64,000 bases of DNA from Acidimicrobiia bacterium (GCA_035471805.1 DATIPS010000057.1:1-64000), one strand, 5' to 3'; shown: positions 28,820 to 38,647, counted from the stretch's first letter. Notes: a model not told the origin generated them from the letters alone. Translations and numbers: made by a program.

Positions 28820-29886
28820 GCACCTTCTCGCGGTTGTATCGCGCCGAGACCGAATACGACTTCGTCGGCGGACGCAAGCGATGGTTCGCGGTCTCCCTGG
28901 CGTTGGTGAGTCTGTCTCTCCTGGGGTTTCTGATCCGGGGACTGAACCTCAACGTCGACTTCGAGGGTGGCGTCACCGTCCAGGTGGACAACAAGACCAA
29001 CTCGAGTGTGGCCGACATGCGCGAGGCGCTGTCGGGAATAGGGTTGAGCGACGCCCGTATCGAGTTTCTGGAGTCGCTCGACGGCTCCAGCGCCTTCCGT
29101 GTGCGGACCCAGGCACTAGACCCGTCGGTTGAAAGCCGGCTGGTTCTGACGGTGGCCGAGACCGCCGGCGTCGGAATCGACGAAACCGACGTAGATGCGG
29201 TGGGCCCAACGTTCGGCGAGGAAATCACGCGGCGCGCCGTAGAGGCTCTTCTGGTGTTCCTGGTAGTCGTTGCTTTGTTCATCTCCTGGCGTTTCGAATG
29301 GAAGATGGCGATGGCCGGGCTGACCGCCCTGTTTCATGATCTGGTCATAACGTTCGGCGTCTACGCGCTGGTGGGTTTCGAAGTCACTCCGGCGACGGTT
29401 GTCGCCGTGCTGACGATCCTTGGATACTCGCTGTACGACACGGTCGTGGTGTTCGACAAGGTGAACGAGAACGTCGAATCGTGGAGCGACAAACACACCT
29501 ACACCGAGGTAGTCAACAAGGCGATGAACCAGGTGTTGATGCGGTCGATAAACACATCTATGACGAGCTTGTTGCCGGTCGGGTCCTTGCTGTTCATCGG
29601 TTCCTATCTTCTCGGCGCCAGCACACTTCGCGAGTTCGCCCTGGCGTTGTTCGTGGGGATCGCGGCCGGCACGTACTCGTCGATATTCGTCGCCTCGCCA
29701 CTGCTCGCCGTATGGAAGGAAAAGGAGGAATACTGGCATAACCATCGTCGCCGGCTGGAAGGCCGGCGCGATGCGAGAATCGCCAAGACCTCCGCCACTC
29801 CGGCCGTCGCGCCGCAGGCATCCAGACCCCCATCTTCCGGCGGGGCCACGCCCAGGCCTCCAAAGAAGAAGCGCAGGAAGCGCTAG
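28816..29886 (+). CDS. secF: Protein translocase subunit SecF
   Basis: A 356-residue partner of SecD with six membrane helices. 'LNLNVDFEGGVTVQV' in the ectodomain, 'YSLYDTVVVFDKVNENVE' in the membrane part and 'ALFVGIAAGTYSSIFVASPL' near the end are family hallmarks. The C-terminal tail is Pro/Ala-rich and ends in a run of basic residues (RPPKKKRRKR), probably cytosolic. ATGA overlap with secD. Confidence 0.95.
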   Translation: MSTFSRLYRAETEYDFVGGRKRWFAVSLALVSLSLLGFLIRGLNLNVDFEGGVTVQVDNKTNSSVADMREALSGIGLSDARIEFLESLDGSSAFRVRTQALDPSVESRLVLTVAETAGVGIDETDVDAVGPTFGEEITRRAVEALLVFLVVVALFISWRFEWKMAMAGLTALFHDLVITFGVYALVGFEVTPATVVAVLTILGYSLYDTVVVFDKVNENVESWSDKHTYTEVVNKAMNQVLMRSINTSMTSLLPVGSLLFIGSYLLGASTLREFALALFVGIAAGTYSSIFVASPLLAVWKEKEEYWHNHRRRLEGRRDARIAKTSATPAVAPQASRPPSSGGATPRPPKKKRRKR

Positions 29887-29927
29887 GGGCCTGACCCGCC
29901 GCCATCTGCGCTGCTTTCTCTACCTGG

Positions 29928-29933
29928 TACGCT
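29928..29933 (+). promoter_or_regulatory. -10 box for apt-rel (leaderless)
   Basis: TACGCT, then 6 nt, then the apt GTG; no ribosome site. Confidence 0.45.
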
Positions 29934-29939
29934 CCGCCC

Positions 29940-30467
29940 GTGATAGAAACAACGCTTCGCTCGCTGATCCGTGACGTTCCCGACTTTCCAGAGCCGGGTG
30001 TCCTGTTCAAAGACATCACACCGGTTCTCGGCAACGCGGATGCTCTGGCCGAAATCGTCGAGGCGCTGGCCGAGCCGTATAGGGAGCGCGGGATCACGAA
30101 AGTGGCAGGAATCGAATCGCGCGGATTCATTCTGGCAACGCCGGTGGCGACGGCCCTCGGCGCAGGATTCGTGCCTCTTCGCAAGCCGGGCAAGCTTCCC
30201 TACGACGTGATTCGTGAGGAGTACTCACTCGAGTACGGAACCGACGCACTCGAGATGCACACGGACGCGGTCGATTCGAATGATCGGGTCCTGGTAGTCG
30301 ACGATGTGATCGCAACCGGGGGCACTGCTGCAGCAGCCCTCCGGCTCCTCGAGCGTCCCGGTGCAGACATCGTGGGCATGGTTGTGCTGGTCGAACTCGC
30401 GTTCCTCAACGGTCGAGCTGCGTTGAACGGCGTGCCGATGAGTGCTCTAGTTACGTATGGCGACTGA
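29940..30467 (+). CDS. apt: Adenine phosphoribosyltransferase
   Basis: A 175-residue salvage enzyme making AMP from adenine and PRPP. The PRPP loop is VLVVDDVIATGGTAAAALRL near residue 120; 'VPDFPEPGVLFKDITPVL' at the start and 'GIESRGFILATPVA' are APRT signatures. GTG 29940. The rel gene starts 11 nt before its stop, the same neighbours as in M. tuberculosis (secDF-apt-rel). Confidence 0.95.
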   Translation: MIETTLRSLIRDVPDFPEPGVLFKDITPVLGNADALAEIVEALAEPYRERGITKVAGIESRGFILATPVATALGAGFVPLRKPGKLPYDVIREEYSLEYGTDALEMHTDAVDSNDRVLVVDDVIATGGTAAAALRLLERPGADIVGMVVLVELAFLNGRAALNGVPMSALVTYGD

Positions 30468-32646
30468 GGCCGAGCATCGCGCCGACGAAGCCCTCGTCGC
30501 TGAAGTCGATCCAATCGTTCGCGTGTTCGCGAAGTCCCATCCGGGTGCGGAAATCGACCCGATCATCCGGGCCTACGATGTCGCTCACCGGCAGCACATG
30601 GGTCAGTTCCGCATGTCCGGAGAGCCCTACATAACGCACCCTCTGGCGGTGGCGCTGGTACTCGCCGAGTACGGCCTCGACCTCGACACGATCGTCGCCG
30701 GCATCCTCCACGACACTGTTGAGGACACGGATCTAACGCTCGAAGACGTCGAGAAGGAGTTCAACCCGCAGGTGGCAGCTCTGATCGATGGTGTCACGAA
30801 ACTCGACCGGGTGCGTTTCGGCTCGAAGGAAGTCGCTCAGGCGGCCACGATCCGGAAAATGGTCGTGGCGATGGCACAGGACGTGCGGGTTCTCTTGATC
30901 AAACTGGCCGATCGCTTGCACAACCTTCGCACCATCGATCCGCTCCCGAGCGAGAAACAGCTCCGCATCGCCACCGAGTCTCTCGAGGTATACGCACCGC
31001 TGGCCCATCGCCTCGGCGTGCAGGAGATCAAGCACGAAATGGAGAATCGTTGCTTCAAGATCCTGATGCCCGGCCGATACGCCGAGATCGAGGAACAGAT
31101 CCAGCAGCGTGCCCCTGCGCGCGGCGCTTCGATCGATGCGGCAGTCGGTGAAGTCCGCGAAGTTCTCGCGGCGTCCGGAATCGTCGCTGAGGTAACCGGG
31201 CGCCCCAAGCACCACTATTCGATCTACCGGAAGATGGTGACTACCGGCCAACCCTTCGAAGATATCCATGATCTGATCGGCATCCGCATAATCACCGACG
31301 ATGTTCGCAGCTGCTACGGAGCTCTGGGCCTGATTCACACGATGTGGCCCCCCGTTCATGGCCGTTTCAAGGACTACATCGCGATGCCGAAGTTCAACCT
31401 GTATCAGAGCATCCACACCACGGTGATCGGCTCGGACGCCAAACCGCTGGAAGTGCAGATCCGCTCCCGGGACATGCACGAGAGGGCCGAGTACGGTATC
31501 GCCGCCCATTGGCGATACAAGGAGGGAGCCGGCTCCGACTTGCCGTGGATGGCCGATCTCAGGCTCCTCCAGGACGAGCACGACGATCCCGAGGAGTTCC
31601 TCGCCCATTTGAAGCTGGACCTCTACCAGGACGAAGTGTTCGTGCTCACCCCGAAGGGCCAGGTAAAGACACTCCCGCGCGGCGCGACACCGATCGATTT
31701 CGCCTACTCGATTCACACTGAGGTCGGTCACCGATGTGCGGGCGCCAAGGTGAACGGGCGCCTCGTTCCTCTCGGTACGCGTTTGGAGTCGGGTGACATC
31801 GTCGAGGTCATGACCTCCAAGGCCCAGGACGCGGGGCCCAGCCGCGATTGGATGAACATCGTCCGCACCTCTCGCGCCAAGGCAAAGATCCGTCAATGGT
31901 TCTCAAAAGAGCGCCGAGAAGCAGCGCTGTCCGAGGGACGCGACCGGGTCGCCACGCTGATCAAGAAAGAGAACCTCGGCCTCAACGCGGCCGACCGCGA
32001 TAACTCCCTCCTGCAGGTGGCACAAGAACTGGGTCACGCTGAACTGGAGAGTCTGTATGTTGCGGTCGGGGAGGGGGGCACCAGCGCTCAATCGGTATTG
32101 ACCAGGTTCCTCCGTCTGGTTCGACCTGAGGAGACGATCGACGACCTCCTGGTGCCGCCCAGGCCGCGTAGTGAGATTCGGACCGGTCCGGGAATCATCG
32201 TCGAGGGTCTCGATGACGTCTGGGTACGTATTGCCCGTTGCTGTGCTCCCGTGCCCGGCGACGACATCATCGGTTTCGTCACGGTTGGTCGGGGCGTCTC
32301 GGTTCACCGTTCCGACTGTACGAACGTCGAGGCAATGGGTGACCGGCGGGAACGGATGATCGAGGTGACCTGGTCTCCCGAGCGGTCGGGTGTCTTTGCA
32401 GTGTGGATCCAGGTGGAGGCGCTCGATCGATCCGGATTGCTGCGTGATGTCACGAGCGCCGTTTCGGATCTCGGTGGAAACATCACCGCCTCCTCGTCCG
32501 GGACGGGACGCGATCGGGTCGCCATTCTCCGGTACGAGGTAGAAGTCTCGGAACCTGCCCAGGTCGAACGGCTTGTGGCAGAACTCCGCACCGTTGACGG
32601 CGTCTATGAAGCGTACAGGCTCGTTCCCGGGGGGCCGGGGGCCTAA
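30457..32646 (+). CDS. rel: Bifunctional (p)ppGpp synthetase/hydrolase
   Basis: A 729-residue RelA/SpoT protein, the stringent-response enzyme. The hydrolase HD domain is intact (ITHPLAVALVL, HDTVEDT, KLADRLHNLRT); the synthetase domain has 'GRPKHHYSIYRKM' and RFKDYIAMPKFNLYQSIHTTV, with EDIHDLIGIRII. TGS (VLTPKGQVKTLPRGATPIDF), helical, RIS/zinc-finger-like (ARCCAPVPGDDI) and ACT (from 'VWIQVEALDRSGLLRDVTSA') domains follow in normal order. Both activities should be present. The ATG overlaps apt by 11 nt. Confidence 0.96.
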   Translation: MATEAEHRADEALVAEVDPIVRVFAKSHPGAEIDPIIRAYDVAHRQHMGQFRMSGEPYITHPLAVALVLAEYGLDLDTIVAGILHDTVEDTDLTLEDVEKEFNPQVAALIDGVTKLDRVRFGSKEVAQAATIRKMVVAMAQDVRVLLIKLADRLHNLRTIDPLPSEKQLRIATESLEVYAPLAHRLGVQEIKHEMENRCFKILMPGRYAEIEEQIQQRAPARGASIDAAVGEVREVLAASGIVAEVTGRPKHHYSIYRKMVTTGQPFEDIHDLIGIRIITDDVRSCYGALGLIHTMWPPVHGRFKDYIAMPKFNLYQSIHTTVIGSDAKPLEVQIRSRDMHERAEYGIAAHWRYKEGAGSDLPWMADLRLLQDEHDDPEEFLAHLKLDLYQDEVFVLTPKGQVKTLPRGATPIDFAYSIHTEVGHRCAGAKVNGRLVPLGTRLESGDIVEVMTSKAQDAGPSRDWMNIVRTSRAKAKIRQWFSKERREAALSEGRDRVATLIKKENLGLNAADRDNSLLQVAQELGHAELESLYVAVGEGGTSAQSVLTRFLRLVRPEETIDDLLVPPRPRSEIRTGPGIIVEGLDDVWVRIARCCAPVPGDDIIGFVTVGRGVSVHRSDCTNVEAMGDRRERMIEVTWSPERSGVFAVWIQVEALDRSGLLRDVTSAVSDLGGNITASSSGTGRDRVAILRYEVEVSEPAQVERLVAELRTVDGVYEAYRLVPGGPGA

Positions 32647-32722
32647 CTAGTCCCGACACGTCGGGTCCAGATGATTCTACGGAGTCCTCAAGGCCGGCAT
32701 CTGCGATCCCGATAACCAACGC

Positions 32723-34564
32723 ATGGAAGCTTTCCGCCAGCCCTGGCGTCGCGACGGCGAGGCCGGTTTCACGATCGTGGAATCGGTCGTGGCGCTGATG
32801 ATCATCTTTGGGACCATTCTCGTCCTACTCCAGGCCCTGGACGGGTCGATCCGGGTCGTCAATGAGAGCCGGCACCAAACCGCGGCAATCGCCCTTTCGT
32901 CGGAGTTGCTCGAGCGAGCCCGTTCCCTCGAATGGGAAAACGTCGGGCTTACTGCGGCGAGCAACGACGCCGACTGCCTGACTCCGCCGCCGGTCGACGG
33001 GACGGCCGGCGTGGCCTGCCCGGACTGGGCGACCGAGTTCGGCGTGGTTCCCGACGGCATGGGTGGATACCTCTTCGAAGGAGAGCGGATCGTCTTCACG
33101 AACGGTGTGACATTCGACCCCTTCCTTCGATTCACCGATCAGGTCGTCCGGGACAACGTGAACTTCGATCGATTCCTGTTTGTAACCCAGCAAACCGACG
33201 CCGCCGGCAACGAGTTGTACCGGAAGATGACCGCCATCGTCCAGTGGAAACCCCCCAACGGTTACCCCAGGGAGGTGCGTCAGGTCACATTTGCATCTGC
33301 CTTCGAGGCACCCCCGAGCCCGATTCTGGACGCCAATATCGACTTCACGGGTGGGGCCGTCGCGATCGAGGGAGTCGTTGCGGGAACTTCCGGATGGTTG
33401 GACATGGCCCAGGAACGTCCCCTGCTCGTCAGCGGATCGTTTGTCGAGGGTCCAAGCAGCCACGTCCGTGCCACCTCCGACTATGTGTCTGCAGTTCATG
33501 TCGAAGTCAGTTCGCCCGCCAGCGAATGGGTATGGGACGATCCTCTGACCGGTTTCCGAAGCAGGGTGGCCGCCGACTCATTCGAGCTGAACTCGGACGA
33601 TGATTTCGGCACTGCTGCCCCCCCGGCCGCTGCCGACGTCTTCACTCGAGCCCTTTCCACCTGGCAGGCCCCGGGAGTCACCCCTTTCCCTCCGAACTAC
33701 GTGCTGATCGGGCGTGAATGGTCCGAAGGAGGAACGCCGAACTACACCGAGGTGACCTCGGCCGTTGCCCGAGCGAAGGATCCGTTCGACGGGTTGCCGC
33801 ACGCCGAGTTGAGCGTCGAAGGTCCGGGCCGACTGGGCATCGCCACTATCGAATACGACCCCGCTATGTCGGTCTTCTACGGTGAGGCGCTCGGAACCTA
33901 TGCCTTCCTTCCCTACTACCACGGAGCGACCGAGACAGGCAGCGCTCTCACCTACGAAGCAGTCATCGACCGCTTCTCGACCACCGACGTCTCCCGCAAG
34001 ATCAGCGGAAAGCTCGGGCTCGAGAGCGAGATGGTCAATCTGCTGGTCGACGAGGTCTATTACAAGTTCGACAACAAGTTCATGGGGTGGCTACAGATCA
34101 CCATGCCCTCATTGTCCGCCTCCTTTGCAGCAGGTGAGGCCGCCCTCGCTCCCACCCTGACTTCGGGTGAAGTACAGATCGAGTTCTGGAATCCGGACGA
34201 CTCGGGTGAATACGAGGACCTCTTGGGGAAGACCGACCTCGACTCGATCTCCGGGTCGCTGATCGTTGTCGATCCTTCTTCTCCATTCTTGATGACAACC
34301 TCTATCGCGCCGCCGGGACATCCGGACCTCTACTACGAGGTCGTCATCGAGGAACTGGTCGTCAACGGGCCGGTCTCTTCCCGAACCACCTACGCAGGCG
34401 GGGCTACTGCGACGGTCCAGGTGGAGTTTCCACCGGTGGTGAGCGGCACGATTCACTATTACGTTCAGGACACCGTGATGGGGAGAGTCCTCTTCGACTA
34501 CGAGATGACCTTCCACCTCGCCGGCGTGACGGGATCCGCCGCCTACATCAACCCGGACCTCTAG
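32723..34564 (+). CDS. Large type IV pilin-like protein (minor pilin, PilV/GspI-like N-terminus)
   Basis: A 613-residue protein with a class III signal: 'RDGEAG' then FTIVESVVALMIIFGTILVL, giving cleavage after Gly at residue 15 and Glu at +5 of the mature protein. PilD encoded at 54157 would process it. The 570-residue ectodomain is large for a minor pilin, beta-rich and unrecognised, with only one Cys pair near the N-terminal part (DADC...GVAC, residues 87-99). It heads a run of three pilin-type genes (32723-36686) placed between rel and the MBL-fold gene, distant from the main T4P locus. It may cap the pilus or carry an adhesin domain; that is inference. Confidence 0.75.
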   Translation: MEAFRQPWRRDGEAGFTIVESVVALMIIFGTILVLLQALDGSIRVVNESRHQTAAIALSSELLERARSLEWENVGLTAASNDADCLTPPPVDGTAGVACPDWATEFGVVPDGMGGYLFEGERIVFTNGVTFDPFLRFTDQVVRDNVNFDRFLFVTQQTDAAGNELYRKMTAIVQWKPPNGYPREVRQVTFASAFEAPPSPILDANIDFTGGAVAIEGVVAGTSGWLDMAQERPLLVSGSFVEGPSSHVRATSDYVSAVHVEVSSPASEWVWDDPLTGFRSRVAADSFELNSDDDFGTAAPPAAADVFTRALSTWQAPGVTPFPPNYVLIGREWSEGGTPNYTEVTSAVARAKDPFDGLPHAELSVEGPGRLGIATIEYDPAMSVFYGEALGTYAFLPYYHGATETGSALTYEAVIDRFSTTDVSRKISGKLGLESEMVNLLVDEVYYKFDNKFMGWLQITMPSLSASFAAGEAALAPTLTSGEVQIEFWNPDDSGEYEDLLGKTDLDSISGSLIVVDPSSPFLMTTSIAPPGHPDLYYEVVIEELVVNGPVSSRTTYAGGATATVQVEFPPVVSGTIHYYVQDTVMGRVLFDYEMTFHLAGVTGSAAYINPDL

Positions 34565-34566
34565 CC

Positions 34567-35193
34567 ATGCGCTCCTTTCACGCCAGACAAGAAGGTTTGA
34601 CCCTCCCGGAGCTCATGGTGGCGATTTTCCTGCTCGCGGTGGTATCCGTCGTGTTCCTTCCGACGCTGGTCAGCGGGATGCGGGCCACCGAGCAGATCAC
34701 CAACGCCGCCCGCAGCAACGACAGTGCGCGCCTGGCGGTCCAGCGAATCGATCGCGAGATGCGAGCGGCACAGCAAATCTGCACCCCGCTTCCGGGCGAC
34801 CCGCCGGGCGACACTCTCAGCTTCATCACACGGGCCTACACCGCCTCAACCACCGCCACGGGCACGCGCAACGTCGTCTACCAGCTCAACGGCACCGTTC
34901 TCGAGAAGTCGTTGGACGACGGAGCTACCTGGTCTCCGGTGATCGAGGGAGTCCTGAATGCGACGAAGGTCGATGAGGATTACAACCTGAGCCGGACGCC
35001 GTCGCGCGCACCCGGTACGGCGGGCGTTCCGCTCTTCACAAACGAACAGGCGAACGGTGAGCCGTCTTTCGGCAAAGTGATCACGGTCCGCATTTGGGTC
35101 GACGATGATCCGACGGACGACATCGGCGAGATCCTGCTGACGACTGAACTGTCCGGCCGGAACATCTGGGTACCGAACGGCCCGGGTTGCTAG
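34567..35193 (+). CDS. Type IV pilin-like minor pilin (PilW/GspJ-like)
   Basis: A 208-residue prepilin starting 2 bp after the previous stop. The signal is 'MRSFHARQEG' then LTLPELMVAIFLLAVVSVVF, so Leu replaces the usual Phe at +1 and Glu is at +5. The helix continues to about residue 65 (ARLAVQRIDREMRAAQQ), followed by a beta ectodomain typical of PilW/GspJ. Likely part of the initiation complex of the pilus with its two neighbours. Confidence 0.78.
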   Translation: MRSFHARQEGLTLPELMVAIFLLAVVSVVFLPTLVSGMRATEQITNAARSNDSARLAVQRIDREMRAAQQICTPLPGDPPGDTLSFITRAYTASTTATGTRNVVYQLNGTVLEKSLDDGATWSPVIEGVLNATKVDEDYNLSRTPSRAPGTAGVPLFTNEQANGEPSFGKVITVRIWVDDDPTDDIGEILLTTELSGRNIWVPNGPGC

Positions 35194-35201
35194 GGGGAGG
35201 C

Positions 35202-36686
35202 ATGACACACAGATTGAATGATCATGATGCAGGAATCGGAATCGTCACGGCGGTGATCGTCGCCTTCATCGTTTTCACTCTTGGTGCGGTCTGGTACTCG
35301 ATTTCGATGCACGAGATCGACGAGACGACCTTCGATTCACATCGAACAACGGCCTTGCACGTGGCAGACGGAGGCATTCGCGAGGCGATGTATCAGCTAT
35401 CTGCAACAACGCTGAACAACGATCCGTTCTGGGAGGGTTCCGGCACGGATGTGAGCGGGGTGTGCGAAGTGGTCACGGTCACCTCCGAGGTAAACGGTTC
35501 CCCGCGTCAACTTGGACAGTATTGGGTCCAGGTGACCGACTCGACTCCTTCCGACCTGACGGATTCTCGCTACTTCATAGAAGCCTGGGGTTGGGCGAGG
35601 GACACTCAGTCGCGGCAGCAGAGCATGAGGAAGATAGAGCAGGAAGTGGAGATCGCCACCGAACGCGGCTTCGTGTACGCCCTGTTCGCAGCCTCCGGCG
35701 GCCTTGCAGCCGGCAATCAAAAAACCATCTACGGCGACATCTACTCCGGCGCCGACATCGTCGTCGGCAATCACACCGAAATCTGGGCGAACGATGCCGG
35801 ATTCGCCGGGGAGGGCGACATAACCACAGCCGGAACGTTGACGATCCCCAACGGTTCGAATCTCGAGATCGAAGGTAGCGCGTTCGTGCAGGAATACCTG
35901 TGGGACCACAGCTTGGGCTCGGTGTTCGGCACCGACGTCACCGTCGTCGAAGGCGGTGCCTACTTCAGGAAGTCGAACGTGGTGGGGAGCGTCAGCCTCG
36001 GAGGCGCCCTGGATCCGACATCCGACCTGACGGCCGGATCCCTGGCCACGGGGCTGCCGACTCTGGCCGACATCGACTCCCAGCCGCTCCCAGGCTTCGA
36101 TTGGTCAACCATCGTGCTTGCTCACTCCGGCTTGTCCGTGGACGGTGGCCCGACTGCGAGTGGGCCGGTGTTCGAATGGTCGACCTGGGACAACTTCGAG
36201 GAATGGTACGAAGAGAATCGCGACGCAATGTACGGATACCACTACGTCAAGGAGTCCGGGTCGTATGCGTGGAAACTGTCCCAGGGTGGTTCGACCGAGT
36301 GGTCGGAAGACTTCATGCTGGTGTTCGACGGAAACCTCCTGCTCGAGGGAGGGTCGAGTCTCGATCCGTCTGCAACGGCACCGGTCTTGCTGACCTTCAT
36401 CGCCAATGAGACGACCTCGGACTTCCAGTTCGGCAAGAACCTCTCCTCCAGTGACGATCTCCAATACGTCGTCTTCTCGAGGGGGACGGTCGGGGCCTCG
36501 AACCTGGCGAAGATCTACGGTGTCGTCTACGGCGAATCCGATAACTCGGCTAACAAGCTGGAGGTCCACTTCCGGCCGCCGAAGAGCGACATAGGTTTCA
36601 CCTTCCCCACCAACCTGCGCGTGATGGCTCGACCGCTCGTGTGGCGCGAGGTTCCGGACGATCCGATTCCCTGCACGTTGCCGTAG
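35202..36686 (+). CDS. PilX-like pilus-assembly protein with a beta-helix-like ectodomain
   Basis: A 494-residue protein with one N-terminal membrane helix (GIGIVTAVIVAFIVFTLGAVW) preceded by HDAG, as in PilX/GspK-type proteins that keep a pilin-like helix. The usual Glu at +5 is absent (GIGIVTA), also as in GspK. Residues 170-280 hold short turns rich in Gly and Asn (IYGDIYSGADIVVGNHTEIW, TLTIPNGSNLEIEGSAFV, VTVVEGGAYFRKSNVVGSVS) that read like a right-handed beta-helix or bactofilin-like repeat. ATG 35202 has AGGGGGAGG upstream. It is the third gene of the minor-pilin run. Confidence 0.65.
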   Translation: MTHRLNDHDAGIGIVTAVIVAFIVFTLGAVWYSISMHEIDETTFDSHRTTALHVADGGIREAMYQLSATTLNNDPFWEGSGTDVSGVCEVVTVTSEVNGSPRQLGQYWVQVTDSTPSDLTDSRYFIEAWGWARDTQSRQQSMRKIEQEVEIATERGFVYALFAASGGLAAGNQKTIYGDIYSGADIVVGNHTEIWANDAGFAGEGDITTAGTLTIPNGSNLEIEGSAFVQEYLWDHSLGSVFGTDVTVVEGGAYFRKSNVVGSVSLGGALDPTSDLTAGSLATGLPTLADIDSQPLPGFDWSTIVLAHSGLSVDGGPTASGPVFEWSTWDNFEEWYEENRDAMYGYHYVKESGSYAWKLSQGGSTEWSEDFMLVFDGNLLLEGGSSLDPSATAPVLLTFIANETTSDFQFGKNLSSSDDLQYVVFSRGTVGASNLAKIYGVVYGESDNSANKLEVHFRPPKSDIGFTFPTNLRVMARPLVWREVPDDPIPCTLP

Positions 36687-36751
36687 AGGTCCGTTCGGGA
36701 ACGCGTTCGCCATACCGGGTTTCCGGCCCATGGCCTCTGTCTGGCCTCCGC

Positions 36752-36757
36752 TAGCCT
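36752..36757 (+). promoter_or_regulatory. -10 box for the MBL-fold gene and hisS (leaderless)
   Basis: TAGCCT, then 8 nt, then the ATG at 36766; no ribosome site. Confidence 0.4.
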
Positions 36758-36765
36758 TCTGCGAC

Positions 36766-37407
36766 ATGCTGGTGGAATCCCGTTCGCTCTGGGTGGCGGA
36801 GACCAACACCTACGTAGTAGCAGCTGATGCCGGAGGTCCGGCCGTCGTCATCGACGCGCCGCCGGACCCTGCGGGAATCGGTCGCCTGCTGGTGGATCAC
36901 GACCTGTACCCGGCCGCACTTCTGCTGACCCACGGTCACGTCGATCACATGGGCGGGGCGGGCGCGATCGCCAAAGGAAACGAGATGGCCGTATACGTCC
37001 ATCCCGACGACGACTTCCTGACTTTGCACCCCGAACGGCAACTCCAACTGCTCTTCGGGATGACGCCGCCGGGAGACTACTCGCCGCCGGACCGGCTTCG
37101 CGACCTGGCCGACGGTCAGAAGTTGGAGATCGGCGGGATATCGATAGAAGTCCTTCATACTCCGGGACATACCCCCGGCCACTGCTGCTTCTTAGTTGAA
37201 GATGAGGGTGTGCTCTTCTCCGGTGATCAGCTGTTTGCAGGCTCGATCGGTAGGACGGATCTCCCCGGGGGCGACTACGAGACATTGATGCGGAGCATGG
37301 TCGACAAGATCCTTCCCCTGGGCGATGACGTAGTCGTGCATCCGGGTCACGGGCCTGCGACTACCCTGGCCCGCGAACGCCTCTTGAATCCCTTCCTTCA
37401 GGTCTGA
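36766..37407 (+). CDS. Metallo-beta-lactamase-fold hydrolase (glyoxalase II-like)
   Basis: A 213-residue MBL-fold enzyme. Metal-binding motif THGHVDHMGG near residue 57, a further His in HTPGHTPGHCCFL, Asp in LFSGDQLFAGSIGRTD and a late His in VVHPGHGPAT complete a binuclear site. The spacing fits the hydroxyacylglutathione-hydrolase-like group; in mycobacteria a homologue sits at the same place before hisS (Rv2581c, from memory). A mycothiol thioester or persulfide substrate is possible. ATG 36766 is chosen over 36730 because a -10 box lies between them. Ends 4 bp before hisS. Confidence 0.85.
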   Translation: MLVESRSLWVAETNTYVVAADAGGPAVVIDAPPDPAGIGRLLVDHDLYPAALLLTHGHVDHMGGAGAIAKGNEMAVYVHPDDDFLTLHPERQLQLLFGMTPPGDYSPPDRLRDLADGQKLEIGGISIEVLHTPGHTPGHCCFLVEDEGVLFSGDQLFAGSIGRTDLPGGDYETLMRSMVDKILPLGDDVVVHPGHGPATTLARERLLNPFLQV

Positions 37408-37411
37408 ACCA

Positions 37412-38647
37412 ATGAACTTCACTCCGCCGAAAGGCACCGACGACATCCTTCCTCCCACGTCGCGCGCGTGGCGGCGAACCCTTCTCTGCTGGGAGAACCT
37501 CGCAGAACGTTACGGCTACGACCTGGTCATGGGTCCGATATTCGAGTCGACGGAAGTCTTCGCGCGAGGTGTCGGGGAATCCACCGAGGTCGTCCAGAAG
37601 CAGATGTACACCTTCGCAGACAAAGGCGGACGCTCTCTGACCCTCAGACCGGAAGGCACGGCATCGGTCGTCCGCGCCTTTCTCGGATCCGGCGCGCAGG
37701 GTGAGATGAAGCTCGCCTATTCGGGTCCGATGTTCCGGTATGAGCGGCCACAGGCAGGCAGACGCAGACAGTTCTATCAGACCGGTGTCGAGTACCTGGC
37801 GACCGCCGCACCCGATGCCGATGCCGAGGTGATCGAGTTGGGCTATCGATTCCTCGAGGAACTCGGATTCCCGGCGGTGGAGGTAGCGCTCAACTCGATC
37901 GGCGATGCAGCCTGCCGGCCGGCATATGTCGACGCCCTGCGGATCTACCTGAACGAGAAGCGGGAGGCGTTGTGCGATGAGAGCCTGGCCAATCTCGAAG
38001 CAAACCCGCTTCGGGTCCTCGACTGCAAAGTGTGTGCACCGCACCTCAGCGACTCACCGAAGGCCGTTGACTATCTGTGTTTCGAATGCGCCGCGCACTT
38101 CGCGTCGGTTCGGGAGCGTCTGGACGGTATCGGTATTCCATACCGCCTCGAACCGCGGCTCGTCAGGGGCCTTGACTACTACACCCGTACCGCGTTCGAA
38201 TACATAGCGACCGGTTTCGATGCCGCCCAGAACGCGGTCGGCGGGGGAGGACGATACGATGGGCTGGCCGAGACTCTGGGCGGCCCGCCCGTCCCCGGGG
38301 TGGGGCTCGCCATGGGTATCGACCGCATTCTGCTGGCGGCCGGACAGACCGGACTCGATGTGATTCCTCTGGACCTCTTCGTTGTGGTCGCCTCACCGGA
38401 GCTGCGCGAACGGGCGGCCGGATTCCTGTCGGATCTGCGACGTGCCGGGGTGAGGGCCGACATGACACCGGACCAGCGGTCTGTGAAGGCGCAGTTCAGG
38501 GCAGCCAATCGCAGGAAGGCGGCCGGCGTGGCGGTCATCGGCGAAGAGTGGAACTCGAACCGGGTGGTCGTGAGAGATTTGACGACAAGTAGCCAAGAAT
38601 TGATAAGCATCGAGGAGGTCGCCGAATGGGCGAAGAACATCCGTTGA
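37412..38647 (+). CDS. hisS: Histidine--tRNA ligase
   Basis: A 411-residue class II synthetase. N-terminal FTPPKGTDDILPP, motif 2 region 'MFRYERPQAGRRRQFYQTGV', the HisRS-specific 'LVRGLDYYTRTAFEY' and 'GGGRYDGLAETLGGPPVPGV', and a C-terminal anticodon-binding domain (DLFVVVASPELRERAAGF) are all present. The aspS ATG lies inside its last codons (22-nt overlap). Confidence 0.96.
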   Translation: MNFTPPKGTDDILPPTSRAWRRTLLCWENLAERYGYDLVMGPIFESTEVFARGVGESTEVVQKQMYTFADKGGRSLTLRPEGTASVVRAFLGSGAQGEMKLAYSGPMFRYERPQAGRRRQFYQTGVEYLATAAPDADAEVIELGYRFLEELGFPAVEVALNSIGDAACRPAYVDALRIYLNEKREALCDESLANLEANPLRVLDCKVCAPHLSDSPKAVDYLCFECAAHFASVRERLDGIGIPYRLEPRLVRGLDYYTRTAFEYIATGFDAAQNAVGGGGRYDGLAETLGGPPVPGVGLAMGIDRILLAAGQTGLDVIPLDLFVVVASPELRERAAGFLSDLRRAGVRADMTPDQRSVKAQFRAANRRKAAGVAVIGEEWNSNRVVVRDLTTSSQELISIEEVAEWAKNIR

